From Propionibacteriaceae bacterium (lineage in GTDB: Bacteria > Actinomycetota > Actinomycetes > Propionibacteriales > Propionibacteriaceae): a stretch of DNA of 10,203 nucleotides. Both the position numbers and the translations under genes were made by a program. Below, piece after piece: positions 1 through 6,300 of the stretch. Location: positions 164-10,366 of the forward strand of contig PMLO01000163.1 in NCBI GenBank assembly GCA_003158895.1. The letters run 5' to 3'. The first letter of the stretch is position 1. The number at the start of each line of letters is the position of its first letter. The notes beneath the pieces were generated by a model that worked only from the letters and a program-made list of their open reading frames with translations, searched no databases and was not told the DNA's origin.

Positions 1-36
1 GAAGGGGTCGAGGGTTCGAGTCCCCCTGCGCCCACC
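1..36 (+). tRNA. 3' end of a tRNA gene, probably tRNA-Val (truncated by the window edge)
   Basis: A T-arm is visible: GAGGG at 10-14, loop TTCGAGT at 15-21, and CCCCC at 22-26. It is followed by the 3' acceptor strand TGCGCCC (27-33), discriminator A at 34 and CC at 35-36. The next base is G, so the terminal A of CCA is not encoded and must be added after transcription. One T-stem pair (A11 with C25) is mismatched. The 5' acceptor strand should read GGGCGCA and lies outside the window, as does the anticodon. The GGGCG-type acceptor and the GAAG-GGGTC variable-loop region resemble actinobacterial tRNA-Val, but identity is an inference. The gene ends six bases before the stop codon of the convergent acetyltransferase gene. 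Confidence 0.72.
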
Positions 37-42
37 GTGTGA

Positions 43-561
43 TCAGTCTGCGTGGAGCTTCTGGAACAGCAGGTGGTCCTGCCAGCGCCCGGCGATGGAG
101 AGATAGCGCGGCGCGTAGCCGAACTGTACGAACCCGTTGCGCTGGAGTACGGCCTGGGAGCGGATGTTCTCAGGGACCGTGCCGGCTTCGAGCCGGTGAA
201 GTCCTTCCTCATCGAAGCCGACGCTGATCACCTCCGCCACCGCTGCGGTTGCCAGGCCGCGGCCGCCGGCCTGCTCGGCCAGCCAGTACCCCACGCTGGC
301 CGACTGGAAGGGTCCTCGGACGATGTTGTTGAGGTTGATCCGGCCCACAACAGCGCTGGATTCGTCCAGTATTACGCGGGGGATCTGGGTCCCATCCTCG
401 TACCGCCCCAACGCCTCGGAGATCACCTCGGCCTGTCCGTCGTAGGAGAAATATGTGTCAGGGCGCACAGGCTCCCACGGGGCCAGGAAGTCCCGGTTCC
501 GGGTGACGAGCTCAGCCAGTACGGCTGCATCGCCAGGCTCGAGGAGTCTTGTCGTGATCAC
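43..561 (-). CDS. GNAT-family N-acetyltransferase (RimJ/RimL type)
   Basis: A 172-residue protein, the usual length for single-domain RimJ/RimL-like GNAT enzymes, which move an acetyl group from acetyl-CoA to an amine such as a protein N-terminus, an antibiotic or a small metabolite. The N-terminus ITTRLLEPGDAAVLAEL (2-18) is the typical first strand and helix. The acetyl-CoA pyrophosphate loop is the QAGGRGLA segment at about 97-104, preceded by the strand SVGYWLAE. The late motif PENIRSQAVLQRNGF (130-144) matches the Asn-x-x-Ser...GF signature of this subfamily. The start is the GTG at 561; no convincing Shine-Dalgarno lies upstream, and no in-frame ATG fits better. It is divergent from prfB, with 87 bp between the two starts, and convergent with the tRNA. 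The substrate cannot be predicted. The frame stays open far upstream, but that part is antisense to prfB and ftsE. Confidence 0.88.
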   Translation of the reverse strand: MITTRLLEPGDAAVLAELVTRNRDFLAPWEPVRPDTYFSYDGQAEVISEALGRYEDGTQIPRVILDESSAVVGRINLNNIVRGPFQSASVGYWLAEQAGGRGLATAAVAEVISVGFDEEGLHRLEAGTVPENIRSQAVLQRNGFVQFGYAPRYLSIAGRWQDHLLFQKLHAD

Positions 562-613
562 CGCAGCATGCTGCCACAGCCAGCTCGGGACAGGCGCACC
601 CGTTCTGCGTCGT

Positions 614-642
614 ACGACACCCTGCTCGCGGCCCGGTAGTCT
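614..642 (+). promoter_or_regulatory. Probable prfB promoter giving a leaderless transcript
   Basis: ACGACA at 614-619 keeps the GACA half of the -35 consensus. It is followed by a 17-bp spacer and TAGTCT at 637-642, a TAnnnT -10 box of the actinobacterial housekeeping type. Six bases separate the -10 from the GTG at 649, so transcription should begin on or beside the first base of the start codon. No Shine-Dalgarno precedes that GTG, which agrees with a leaderless mRNA. This is a prediction from spacing and consensus only. Confidence 0.5.
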
Positions 643-648
643 CTGCGC

Positions 649-1755
649 GTGGGACAGATTGACGATATCCGCGCCGAGCTCGGCGCCCTCGACCGGACGC
701 TGGCTTCGATCGAGGCCGTCCTCGACCTCCCGTCCAAGCGGGTGACGATCGCGGATCTCGAGGAGCAGTCCGCCGCGCCGGACCTCTGGAGCGACCAGGA
801 GCACGCCCAGAAGGTCACCTCGCGTCTGTCGCGGCTCAAGGCCGAGGTCGAGCGGATGATGAGCATCCGGGTGCGCCTCGACGACCTGAGCGTGCTCGTC
901 GACCTGGCCGAGGAGGAGTCCGACCCCGGCACCGTCGACGAGGTGCGCCGCGAGGTCAACCGGATCCAGCCGGAGATCCAGGCGCTGGAGGTACGCACGC
1001 TGCTGTCCGGCGAGTACGACGAGCGCGACGCTCTCATCACGATCCGGTCCGAGGCCGGCGGAGTGGACGCCGCGGACTTCGCCGAGATGCTGTTCCGCAT
1101 GTACACACGTTGGGCGGACCGCCACGGCTACCCCGTTGACGTGTACGACACGTCGTACGCCGAAGAGGCCGGCCTGAAGTCTGCGACGTTCTCCATCAAG
1201 GCGCCGTTCGCGTACGGCACGTTGTCGGTGGAGCAGGGCACGCACCGGCTCGTACGGATCTCTCCGTTCGACAACCAGGGCCGACGCCAGACCTCGTTCG
1301 CGGGCGTCGAGGTGCTCCCGGTGACCGAGGAGGCCGACCACATCGACATCCCCGAGGCGGACATCCGGGTCGACGTCTTCCGGTCCTCCGGGCCGGGCGG
1401 GCAGTCCGTCAACACGACCGACTCCGCTGTCCGGATCACGCACCTCCCGTCCGGCATCGTCGTGAGCTGTCAGAACGAGAAGTCCCAGCTGCAGAACAAG
1501 GCCGCGGCGCTGCGGGTACTGCAGTCGCGGCTGCTCGAGAAGGTCCGTGCCGACCGTGCCGCCGAGCTGAACACGCTCAAGGGCGACGGCGGCAACTCCT
1601 GGGGATCCCAGATGCGCAGCTACGTGCTGCACCCGTACCAGATGGTCAAGGACCTCCGTACAGAGCACGAGGTCGGCAACCCCGACGCGGTGTTCGACGG
1701 CGACATCGACGGCTTCATCGACGCCGGGGTGCGCTGGCGCAAGCAGCAGGGCTGA
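649..1755 (+). CDS. prfB: Peptide chain release factor 2 (RF2)
   Basis: A 368-residue class I release factor that reads UGA and UAA in the ribosomal A site and triggers hydrolysis of peptidyl-tRNA. The stop-codon-reading tripeptide SPF is at 205-207 and the catalytic GGQ at 250-252, inside SSGPGGQSVNTTDSAV. These positions fit RF2 rather than RF1, which carries PxT in place of SPF. The conserved segments RTLLSGEYD, GTHRLVRISPFDNQGRRQTSFAG and QMRSYVLHPYQMVKDLRTE are present, the middle one just before the GGQ domain. Residue 253 is Ser where Gly or His is common. The reading frame is continuous from the start, so the autoregulatory +1 frameshift at an early UGA, known from E. coli prfB, is absent. 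GTG at 649 is chosen because a -10 box lies six bases upstream and there is no ribosome-binding site. A 139-bp gap separates it from ftsE. Confidence 0.97.
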   Translation: MGQIDDIRAELGALDRTLASIEAVLDLPSKRVTIADLEEQSAAPDLWSDQEHAQKVTSRLSRLKAEVERMMSIRVRLDDLSVLVDLAEEESDPGTVDEVRREVNRIQPEIQALEVRTLLSGEYDERDALITIRSEAGGVDAADFAEMLFRMYTRWADRHGYPVDVYDTSYAEEAGLKSATFSIKAPFAYGTLSVEQGTHRLVRISPFDNQGRRQTSFAGVEVLPVTEEADHIDIPEADIRVDVFRSSGPGGQSVNTTDSAVRITHLPSGIVVSCQNEKSQLQNKAAALRVLQSRLLEKVRADRAAELNTLKGDGGNSWGSQMRSYVLHPYQMVKDLRTEHEVGNPDAVFDGDIDGFIDAGVRWRKQQG

Positions 1756-1802
1756 GGCGTCCAGCAGGCTCACAGGCTTCCCGTCGGCGCGCGCGTCGAG
1801 TC

Positions 1803-1830
1803 GTGACCTCAGTGGCGGGACGCTTACACT
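1803..1830 (+). promoter_or_regulatory. Possible promoter upstream of ftsE
   Basis: GTGACC at 1803-1808 (four of six matches to TTGACA), a 16-bp spacer, then TACACT at 1825-1830 (four of six matches to TATAAT). Initiation would fall near 1837, about 58 bases ahead of the ftsE GTG, leaving a leader that contains the dyad at 1844-1857. The match is moderate. ftsE may instead, or also, be read through from prfB. Confidence 0.33.
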
Positions 1831-1843
1831 CGGACGAGGCCGG

Positions 1844-1857
1844 CTGAGAAATCTCAG
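1844..1857. repeat. Inverted repeat (operator-like dyad) in the ftsE leader
   Basis: CTGAGA (1844-1849), a two-base AA spacer, then TCTCAG (1852-1857): a perfect six-base dyad. It lies just downstream of the predicted ftsE promoter and 37 bp before the start codon. A two-base loop is too tight for a full RNA hairpin, although a five-pair or shorter stem with an AAAT-type loop could form. A protein-binding site is equally possible. No T-run follows, so it is not an obvious terminator. Confidence 0.4.
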
Positions 1858-1894
1858 GAACTTCCTTGTCCCCGATCCCGGCCCAGGGTGAGCT

Positions 1895-2581
1895 GTGATC
1901 AGATTCGAAGACGTCTCGAAGGTGTACGAGGGCCAGCAGCGCGCCGCCCTCAAGAACGTGACCCTCGAGGTCGAAAAGGGCGAGTTCGTGTTCCTCGTGG
2001 GCACCTCGGGATCGGGCAAGTCGACGTTCCTGAGGCTGATCCTTCGCGAGTACCGCGCGACGCGGGGCCACGTGTACGTGGCGGGCAAGGACATCAGCAA
2101 GCTGCCGGCCTGGAAGATCCCCGGGTTGCGGCGCCAGATCGGCACGGTGTTCCAGGACTTCCGCCTGCTGCCGGGCAAGACGGTCCACGAGAACGTCGCC
2201 TTCGCGCTGCAGGTCATCGGCAAGCCGTCGTCGGTCATCAAGAAGGTCGTACCGGAGACGCTCGAGCTCGTGGGTCTCGCCGGTAAGGGCGACCGGCTCC
2301 CCGAGGAGCTGTCCGGTGGCGAGCAGCAGCGGGTCGCGATCGCACGCGCCTTCGTCAACCGGCCACGCATCCTCATCGCCGACGAGCCGACCGGAAACCT
2401 GGATCCGGCCACCAGCGTGGGAATCATGAAGCTTCTCGACCGCATCAACCGTGCGGACACCACCGTCGTCATGGCGACCCATGACTCGGCGATCGTCGAC
2501 CAGATGCGCAAGCGCGTCATCGAGCTCGATGCTGGTCAGATCGTCCGCGACCAGGTCAAGGGCGTCTACGGGGCGCGGTAG
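1895..2581 (+). CDS. ftsE: Cell division ATP-binding protein FtsE
   Basis: A 228-residue ABC ATPase, normal for FtsE. It sits on the cytoplasmic face of the membrane with FtsX and powers the complex that switches on septal peptidoglycan hydrolases; it is not thought to be a classical transporter. All ABC motifs are intact: Walker A GTSGSGKST at 36-44, Q-loop Gln87 in VFQDFRLL, signature LSGGEQQR at 139-146, Walker B ILIADE at 159-164 with the FtsE-typical PTGNLDP after it, and switch His196 in MATHD. The opening MIRFEDVSKVY and the block VFQDFRLLPGKTVHENVAFAL are characteristic of actinobacterial FtsE. The GTG at 1895 has a weak AGGGTGA-type ribosome-binding site upstream. The TAG stop is part of the ribosome-binding site for ftsX, nine bases ahead of it, so the two genes are cotranscribed and probably translationally coupled. 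Confidence 0.97.
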   Translation: MIRFEDVSKVYEGQQRAALKNVTLEVEKGEFVFLVGTSGSGKSTFLRLILREYRATRGHVYVAGKDISKLPAWKIPGLRRQIGTVFQDFRLLPGKTVHENVAFALQVIGKPSSVIKKVVPETLELVGLAGKGDRLPEELSGGEQQRVAIARAFVNRPRILIADEPTGNLDPATSVGIMKLLDRINRADTTVVMATHDSAIVDQMRKRVIELDAGQIVRDQVKGVYGAR

Positions 2582-2590
2582 GAGATTTCC

Positions 2591-3493
2591 ATGCGACACA
2601 CATTCGCTGAGGCGTTCAGCGGCCTTCGCCGAAACGCCAGCATGACCTTGGCCGTCGTGGTCACCATGTGGGTCTCGCTGTCCCTCTTCGGCGCGGGACT
2701 CCTTGCGGCCCGACAGGTCGACCTTCTCAAGGATCGCTGGTACGACAAGATCGAGATCTCAGCCTTCCTGTGCGTCAAGGACGTCAAGGGTGACAACTGC
2801 GACACCGGGCAGGACGCGACCGACGCCGAGAAAGCCGCGATTCTCACGGCGATCCAGCAGAACCCCGAGACCCAGGACGTCTTCTACGAGTCCAAGCAGC
2901 AGGCGTTCGACCAGTTCAAGCAGGTCTTCGCCGGGTCGTCGATCGAGGACTCGCTGACGGTCGACCAGATGCAGGACTCGTACCGGATCAAGCTGAAGAA
3001 CCCCGCCAACTACCAGGGCCTCGTCAGCGAGATCTCGACGATGAAGGGCGTGCAGTTCGTCCAGGACCTCCATGTCTATCTCGACCCGATCTTCACGTGG
3101 CTCAACGCGTTGAGGTGGGGGACGATCGGGATGAGCGTGCTGCTCCTGCTCGCGGCCTCGCTGCAGATCGGGAACACCATACGTATGGCCGCGTTCGCTC
3201 GAAGACGAGAGCTCGGAATCATGCGCCTGGTGGGCGCGAGCAACATCTACATCATGCTGCCATTCCTGCTGGAGAGCCTGTTCGCGGCAGTCCTCGGCGC
3301 CGCTCTGGCCAGCGGGACCCTTGCAGCCGGGCTGTACTTCGTCATCGTCCAGAATGCTCAAGTGTCACTCAAGGGTTTACGTTGGATCGGCTGGTCTGAC
3401 GCTGGATTAGCGATGGCGGGTGTCACTGGGGTCGCCATTGTGCTTTCAATAGTCCCGACGTTGATAGCGACCAGGAGGTATCTCCGGGTCTGA
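2591..3493 (+). CDS. ftsX: Cell division protein FtsX (permease-like subunit)
   Basis: A 300-residue integral membrane partner of FtsE. The topology is the family standard: cytoplasmic N-terminus, first membrane helix at about 18-40, a large extracellular domain at about 41-170, then three C-terminal helices near 172-194, 222-254 and 272-293. The segment IRMAAFARRRELGIMRLVGASNIYIMLPFLLE (the conserved cytoplasmic coupling loop and the next helix) is intact. The extracellular domain carries two cysteines, Cys61 and Cys70, nine residues apart, which could form a disulfide outside the membrane. That domain is where FtsX contacts its hydrolase activator in studied bacteria. The ATG at 2591 has AGGAG at 2580-2584, six bases upstream and overlapping the ftsE stop. 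The M23 peptidase gene starts 24 bases downstream with its own strong ribosome-binding site. Confidence 0.96.
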   Translation: MRHTFAEAFSGLRRNASMTLAVVVTMWVSLSLFGAGLLAARQVDLLKDRWYDKIEISAFLCVKDVKGDNCDTGQDATDAEKAAILTAIQQNPETQDVFYESKQQAFDQFKQVFAGSSIEDSLTVDQMQDSYRIKLKNPANYQGLVSEISTMKGVQFVQDLHVYLDPIFTWLNALRWGTIGMSVLLLLAASLQIGNTIRMAAFARRRELGIMRLVGASNIYIMLPFLLESLFAAVLGAALASGTLAAGLYFVIVQNAQVSLKGLRWIGWSDAGLAMAGVTGVAIVLSIVPTLIATRRYLRV

Positions 3494-3517
3494 CTTCCCC
3501 TAAGCAAGGAGTACCCG

Positions 3518-4891
3518 GTGCGGAACTCTTCTCGTCTGTTAGGCGTTCGACTCGCCGCAGCAACGCTCGCTGTGGCCGCGCTTGCAGCCTGGGCAACTCC
3601 CAACGCGATCGCTGACTCGACCACCGATCAGATCGCCCGCGACAACGCGGCAGCCGCCGCGGCAAGGGCCGACGTCGACACCCTCACCGCACAGAGGGTT
3701 GCTGCCGCTGCGAAGGCGGCCGACGCGCAGGCGACGGTCGAGGAGTCGTCCGCCGTACTCGCCGCCGCCAGCGCCAAGCTCCAGGACTCCGAGGCCAACC
3801 TCGCCAGCGCGCAGGCAGTCCTCGCGGTTGCCCAGCAGAACCTCGTGACCGCCCAGCGCAAGGATTCCGAGACCGCCGGTTCGCTCGCTCAGACCGAGAT
3901 CCTGCTGAAGGCCTCCGACAATCTCGTTCAGCAGAACCAGGACGCCCTCGACAAGGCGCAGGTCCAGGTCGGACAGATGGCTCGCGAGCAGTACCAGCAG
4001 AACTCCACGCTGATCGGCATCGTCACCGTGGTCACCCCGGCGACCACCGGGTCGATGAACGACAAGCTGCAGTGGGCGACGACGATGTTCGAGACGTCCG
4101 CCACCGCGATCACCCGCCTCGAAGACACCCAGGCCCAGCTTGCTGACGCGAAGAACTCGCGTGCGGTGCTCGAGGCCCGGGCGGGCATCGCTCGCCAGGA
4201 CGCCGCCGCCCAGCTCGGTCAGAGCCGGTCCGCGCAGCAGACCGCGTCAGACGCGGCAGCGAAGGTTCAGGCGGCCGTCGACGCCAACAACGCGGCGAAG
4301 GCCGCAGCCGCTCAGGCCGTCGCGCAGGACCAGGCGAACGCAGCGGCGCAACAGGCCGAAGTCGACTCCGTGAACGCACGCATCGCCCAGCGGCTCGCGG
4401 ACGAGAAGGCTGCTCTCGCCGCTGCCCAGGCAGCTGCGGCCGCCAAGTCCGGCGGCAGCGGCTCTTCCTCTTCCAACTCCGCCCCCGCATCCAGCAGCGG
4501 CCTGATCAAGCCGATCCCCGGTGCGTCGATCACGTCGCCGTACGGGATGCGGATGCACCCCATCCTCCACGTCTGGAAGCTCCACGACGGTACGGACTTC
4601 GGCGCGGGATGCGGTACGCCGGTCCACGCCGCCGCTTCGGGAACCGTTACCGAGGAGTACTACAACGGTGGCTACGGCAACCGCCTGTTCATCGACCACG
4701 GGATCATCAACGCCCGGGCACTGACGACCTCGTACAACCACCTCTCGGGTTATGCCGTGCAGGTCGGACAGCACGTGACGCAGGGCCAGGTCATCGCATA
4801 CGTCGGTACCACCGGCTACAGCACCGGCTGCCACCTGCACTTCATGCTCTGGGTCAACGGCACCATGGTGAACCCCGCCAACTACCTGTGA
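3518..4891 (+). CDS. Secreted coiled-coil M23 zinc metallopeptidase, probable FtsEX-regulated murein hydrolase
   Basis: 457 residues. The signal peptide spans about 1-32, with a likely cleavage after AIA (30-32). Residues 33-310 form an alanine- and glutamine-rich coiled coil. It is broken near 160-200 by a non-coil stretch (STLIGIVTVVTP, then NDKLQWATTMFETS), which recalls the hairpin tip of PcsB/CwlO/RipC coiled coils. A Ser/Gly linker (311-328) leads to an M23/LytM domain (about 335-455). The zinc site is complete: His356 and Asp360 in HDGTD, His441 in the HLH motif at 439-441, with His408 (YNHLS) catalytic. Cys365 and Cys438 may pair. M23 enzymes cut peptidoglycan cross-bridges; an intact site implies a hydrolase rather than a degenerate activator like E. 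coli EnvC. GTG 3518 has AAGGAG at 3506-3511. Position after ftsX supports control by FtsEX, but that is inferred. Confidence 0.92.
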   Translation: MRNSSRLLGVRLAAATLAVAALAAWATPNAIADSTTDQIARDNAAAAAARADVDTLTAQRVAAAAKAADAQATVEESSAVLAAASAKLQDSEANLASAQAVLAVAQQNLVTAQRKDSETAGSLAQTEILLKASDNLVQQNQDALDKAQVQVGQMAREQYQQNSTLIGIVTVVTPATTGSMNDKLQWATTMFETSATAITRLEDTQAQLADAKNSRAVLEARAGIARQDAAAQLGQSRSAQQTASDAAAKVQAAVDANNAAKAAAAQAVAQDQANAAAQQAEVDSVNARIAQRLADEKAALAAAQAAAAAKSGGSGSSSSNSAPASSSGLIKPIPGASITSPYGMRMHPILHVWKLHDGTDFGAGCGTPVHAAASGTVTEEYYNGGYGNRLFIDHGIINARALTTSYNHLSGYAVQVGQHVTQGQVIAYVGTTGYSTGCHLHFMLWVNGTMVNPANYL

Positions 4892-5685
4892 TGCCCCAGC
4901 CGGAACGTCGATCAGCACAGCCGTTCGTCAACAGCAGCGTCGCGGGCGACGTCGCGATCGTCACGGGCGCCGCGAGCGGCATCGGGCAAGCCATCGCGAT
5001 CGCGCTGGCCGAGGCCGGAGCCACGGTGGGTTGCGCCGATCTGGCGAGCAGTAACCAGTCCGAGACGATGGCGCGGATCGCTGAGGTCGGGGGAGTGGGC
5101 ATCCCGATCGTCTGGGACGTCACGGTGCCGGAGGACGCGACGCGCGCCGTCGCCGAGGTCGAGGACGCGTACGGGCGGTTGTCGCTCGCCGTGAACTCCG
5201 CCGGTATCGCCAACGCGGCGCCGGCGACCGAGCTCAGCCTCGCGCAGTGGCAGCGAATGTACGACGTCGACGCGACGGGGGTCTTCCTCGCCTGCCAGGC
5301 AGAAGGTCGGGCCATGCTGGCCCATGGGCGCGGAGCGATCGTCAACATCGCCTCCATGTCGGGGTCCATCGCGAACCGCGGCCTGACCCAGATCCACTAC
5401 AACAGCGCCAAGGCGGCGGTCATCCACTTGACGAAGTCGCTGGCGGTCGAGTGGATCTCGGGCGGCGTCCGCGTGAACTCGATCAGCCCCGGCTACACCT
5501 GGACGCCGATGAACCAGCGTCCCGAAGTGGCTGAGCAGACGAAGGAGTTCGCCGCGTCCACACCCATCGGGCGTCTCGCCGAGCCGGTGGAGATCGCCGG
5601 ACCCGCCCTCTTCCTGCTGAGCCCGGCCGCATCGTTCGTCACCGGCGTGGATCTCCTCGTCGACGGTGGCTTCTGCTGCTGGTGA
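4891..5685 (+). CDS. NAD-dependent short-chain dehydrogenase/reductase (sugar-alcohol dehydrogenase-like SDR)
   Basis: A 264-residue classical SDR with a Rossmann fold. The cofactor loop TGAASGIG is at 25-32. Asp50, at the end of the second strand (GCAD), favours NAD over NADP. NSAG is at 102-105. The catalytic triad is Ser157, Tyr170 and Lys174 (YNSAK), with Asn126-131 region DVDATGVF in the usual place. SPGYTWTPM (199-207) and the terminal DGGFCCW (258-264) resemble SDRs of the sorbitol, xylitol, arabinitol and mannitol dehydrogenase type, so oxidation of a polyol or secondary alcohol is plausible, with the substrate unknown. The ATG at 4891 overlaps the peptidase TGA by one base (TGATG), which implies termination-reinitiation coupling. 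There is no separate Shine-Dalgarno of note. The frame is open further upstream, but that part lies inside the peptidase gene and lacks SDR features. Its link to division or ribosome rescue is unclear. Confidence 0.93.
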   Translation: MPQPERRSAQPFVNSSVAGDVAIVTGAASGIGQAIAIALAEAGATVGCADLASSNQSETMARIAEVGGVGIPIVWDVTVPEDATRAVAEVEDAYGRLSLAVNSAGIANAAPATELSLAQWQRMYDVDATGVFLACQAEGRAMLAHGRGAIVNIASMSGSIANRGLTQIHYNSAKAAVIHLTKSLAVEWISGGVRVNSISPGYTWTPMNQRPEVAEQTKEFAASTPIGRLAEPVEIAGPALFLLSPAASFVTGVDLLVDGGFCCW

Positions 5686-5701
5686 GCCCGCCGGAATAAG
5701 G

Positions 5702-5750
5702 CGGACAGCATGTCGCGCGCGCTTGCTAGGCTGGCGCGGCCGAGAGGAGG
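5702..5750 (+). promoter_or_regulatory. Possible smpB promoter and strong ribosome-binding site
   Basis: CGGACA (5702-5707, four of six to the -35 consensus), a long 19-bp spacer, and TAGGCT (5727-5732), a good actinobacterial TAnnnT -10 box. The start point would be near 5739. The Shine-Dalgarno GAGAGGAGG at 5742-5750 is one of the strongest in the window and lies seven bases before ATG 5758, which decides the smpB start over the in-frame ATGs at 5710 and 5782. A five-pair stem (CCGCC 5688-5692 with GGCGG 5700-5704) overlaps the -35 but has no T-run. Confidence 0.42.
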
Positions 5751-5757
5751 TACGGAC

Positions 5758-6237
5758 ATGCCCCGCGAAAAGGGACGGACCATGGTCGCCCAGAACCGCA
5801 AAGCGCGTCACGACTACCACCTGCACGACACGTTCGAAGCGGGCCTGGTCCTCATGGGGACCGAGGTGAAGTCGTTGCGGGCAGGGCGCGCGTCTCTGAG
5901 CGAGGCGTTCGCCACGGTCGACGACGGGGAGGTCTGGCTGCGCAACGCCCACATCCCGGAGTACAGCCACGGGAAGGTCAACCACCTGACACGGCGGAAC
6001 CGCAAGCTCCTGCTCCACAAGAAGGAGATCGCGAAGCTGGTCAAGGAGACGGACGCATCGGGACGCACGATCGTCCCGTTGGCCATCTACTTCTCGGACG
6101 GCTACGCGAAGGTCGAGATCGCCGTCGCGACCGGCAAGCGCGACTGGGACAAGCGGCAGACGCTCGCTGAGCGCGAGGCGAACCGCGAGGCTGAGCGCGA
6201 GATGTCCCGTCATGTGCGCGACCGGCGCCGGACCTGA
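5758..6237 (+). CDS. smpB: SsrA-binding protein SmpB
   Basis: 159 residues, the normal size for SmpB. The protein binds the tRNA-like domain of tmRNA and takes it to ribosomes stalled without a stop codon. Its C-terminal tail enters the empty mRNA channel, and the tRNA-like part is then used to tag the nascent chain. The hallmark blocks are all present: VAQNRKARHDYHLHDTFEAG (about 10-29), GTEVKSLRAGRASLSEAF, EVWLRNAHIPEYSHG, RRNRKLLLHKKEI and the basic tail from GKRDWDKRQTLAEREA to the C-terminal DRRRT. ATG 5758 is chosen because GAGAGGAGG lies seven bases upstream; an earlier in-frame ATG at 5710 has no such site. It follows the SDR by 72 bp. Its RNA partner, ssrA, lies about 690 bp downstream on the same strand, with one membrane-protein gene between them. 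Confidence 0.97.
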   Translation: MPREKGRTMVAQNRKARHDYHLHDTFEAGLVLMGTEVKSLRAGRASLSEAFATVDDGEVWLRNAHIPEYSHGKVNHLTRRNRKLLLHKKEIAKLVKETDASGRTIVPLAIYFSDGYAKVEIAVATGKRDWDKRQTLAEREANREAEREMSRHVRDRRRT

Positions 6238-6243
6238 GTCCGG
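6228..6243 (+). terminator. GC-rich hairpin at the end of smpB (possible terminator or attenuator)
   Basis: CCGGAC (6228-6233), loop CTGA, GTCCGG (6238-6243): a perfect six-pair stem spanning the smpB stop codon. It is followed by a second short palindrome, GGGCATGCCC (6253-6262), and by another copy of GTCCGG at 6268-6273 that could pair with the same left arm. There is no T-run, so this could be a U-less actinobacterial terminator or simply RNA structure between the two genes. Confidence 0.33.
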
Positions 6244-6300
6244 GTAAGTGCCGGGCATGCCCCCATTGTCCGGCCCGTGCGCGGCGACAAGGATGAACGC

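Noticed and set aside
1..60. A tRNA 3' end as a phage or island attachment site
   Set aside because: No second copy of the tRNA 3' end, no integrase and no mobile genes occur in the window; the flanking genes are ordinary chromosomal ones.
649..750. An RF2 programmed frameshift site
   Set aside because: The prfB frame is continuous from GTG 649 to the stop with no early in-frame UGA or slippery CUU-UGA site.
1783..1794. A GCGCGCGC alternating tract between prfB and ftsE
   Set aside because: Too short to be meaningful in G+C-rich DNA and not associated with any symmetrical or promoter element.
562..2520. A long minus-strand open frame continuous with the acetyltransferase, running antisense through prfB and ftsE
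   Set aside because: The translation upstream of residue 1 of the GNAT domain is low-complexity Arg/Asp/Leu-rich sequence with no family features, while prfB and ftsE on the plus strand are fully conserved. Open antisense frames are expected in G+C-rich DNA.
4609..4890. A possible 94-residue N-terminal extension of the SDR
   Set aside because: It overlaps the M23 catalytic domain in another frame. The SDR fold needs only the sequence from ATG 4891, and the TGATG overlap is a standard coupled start.
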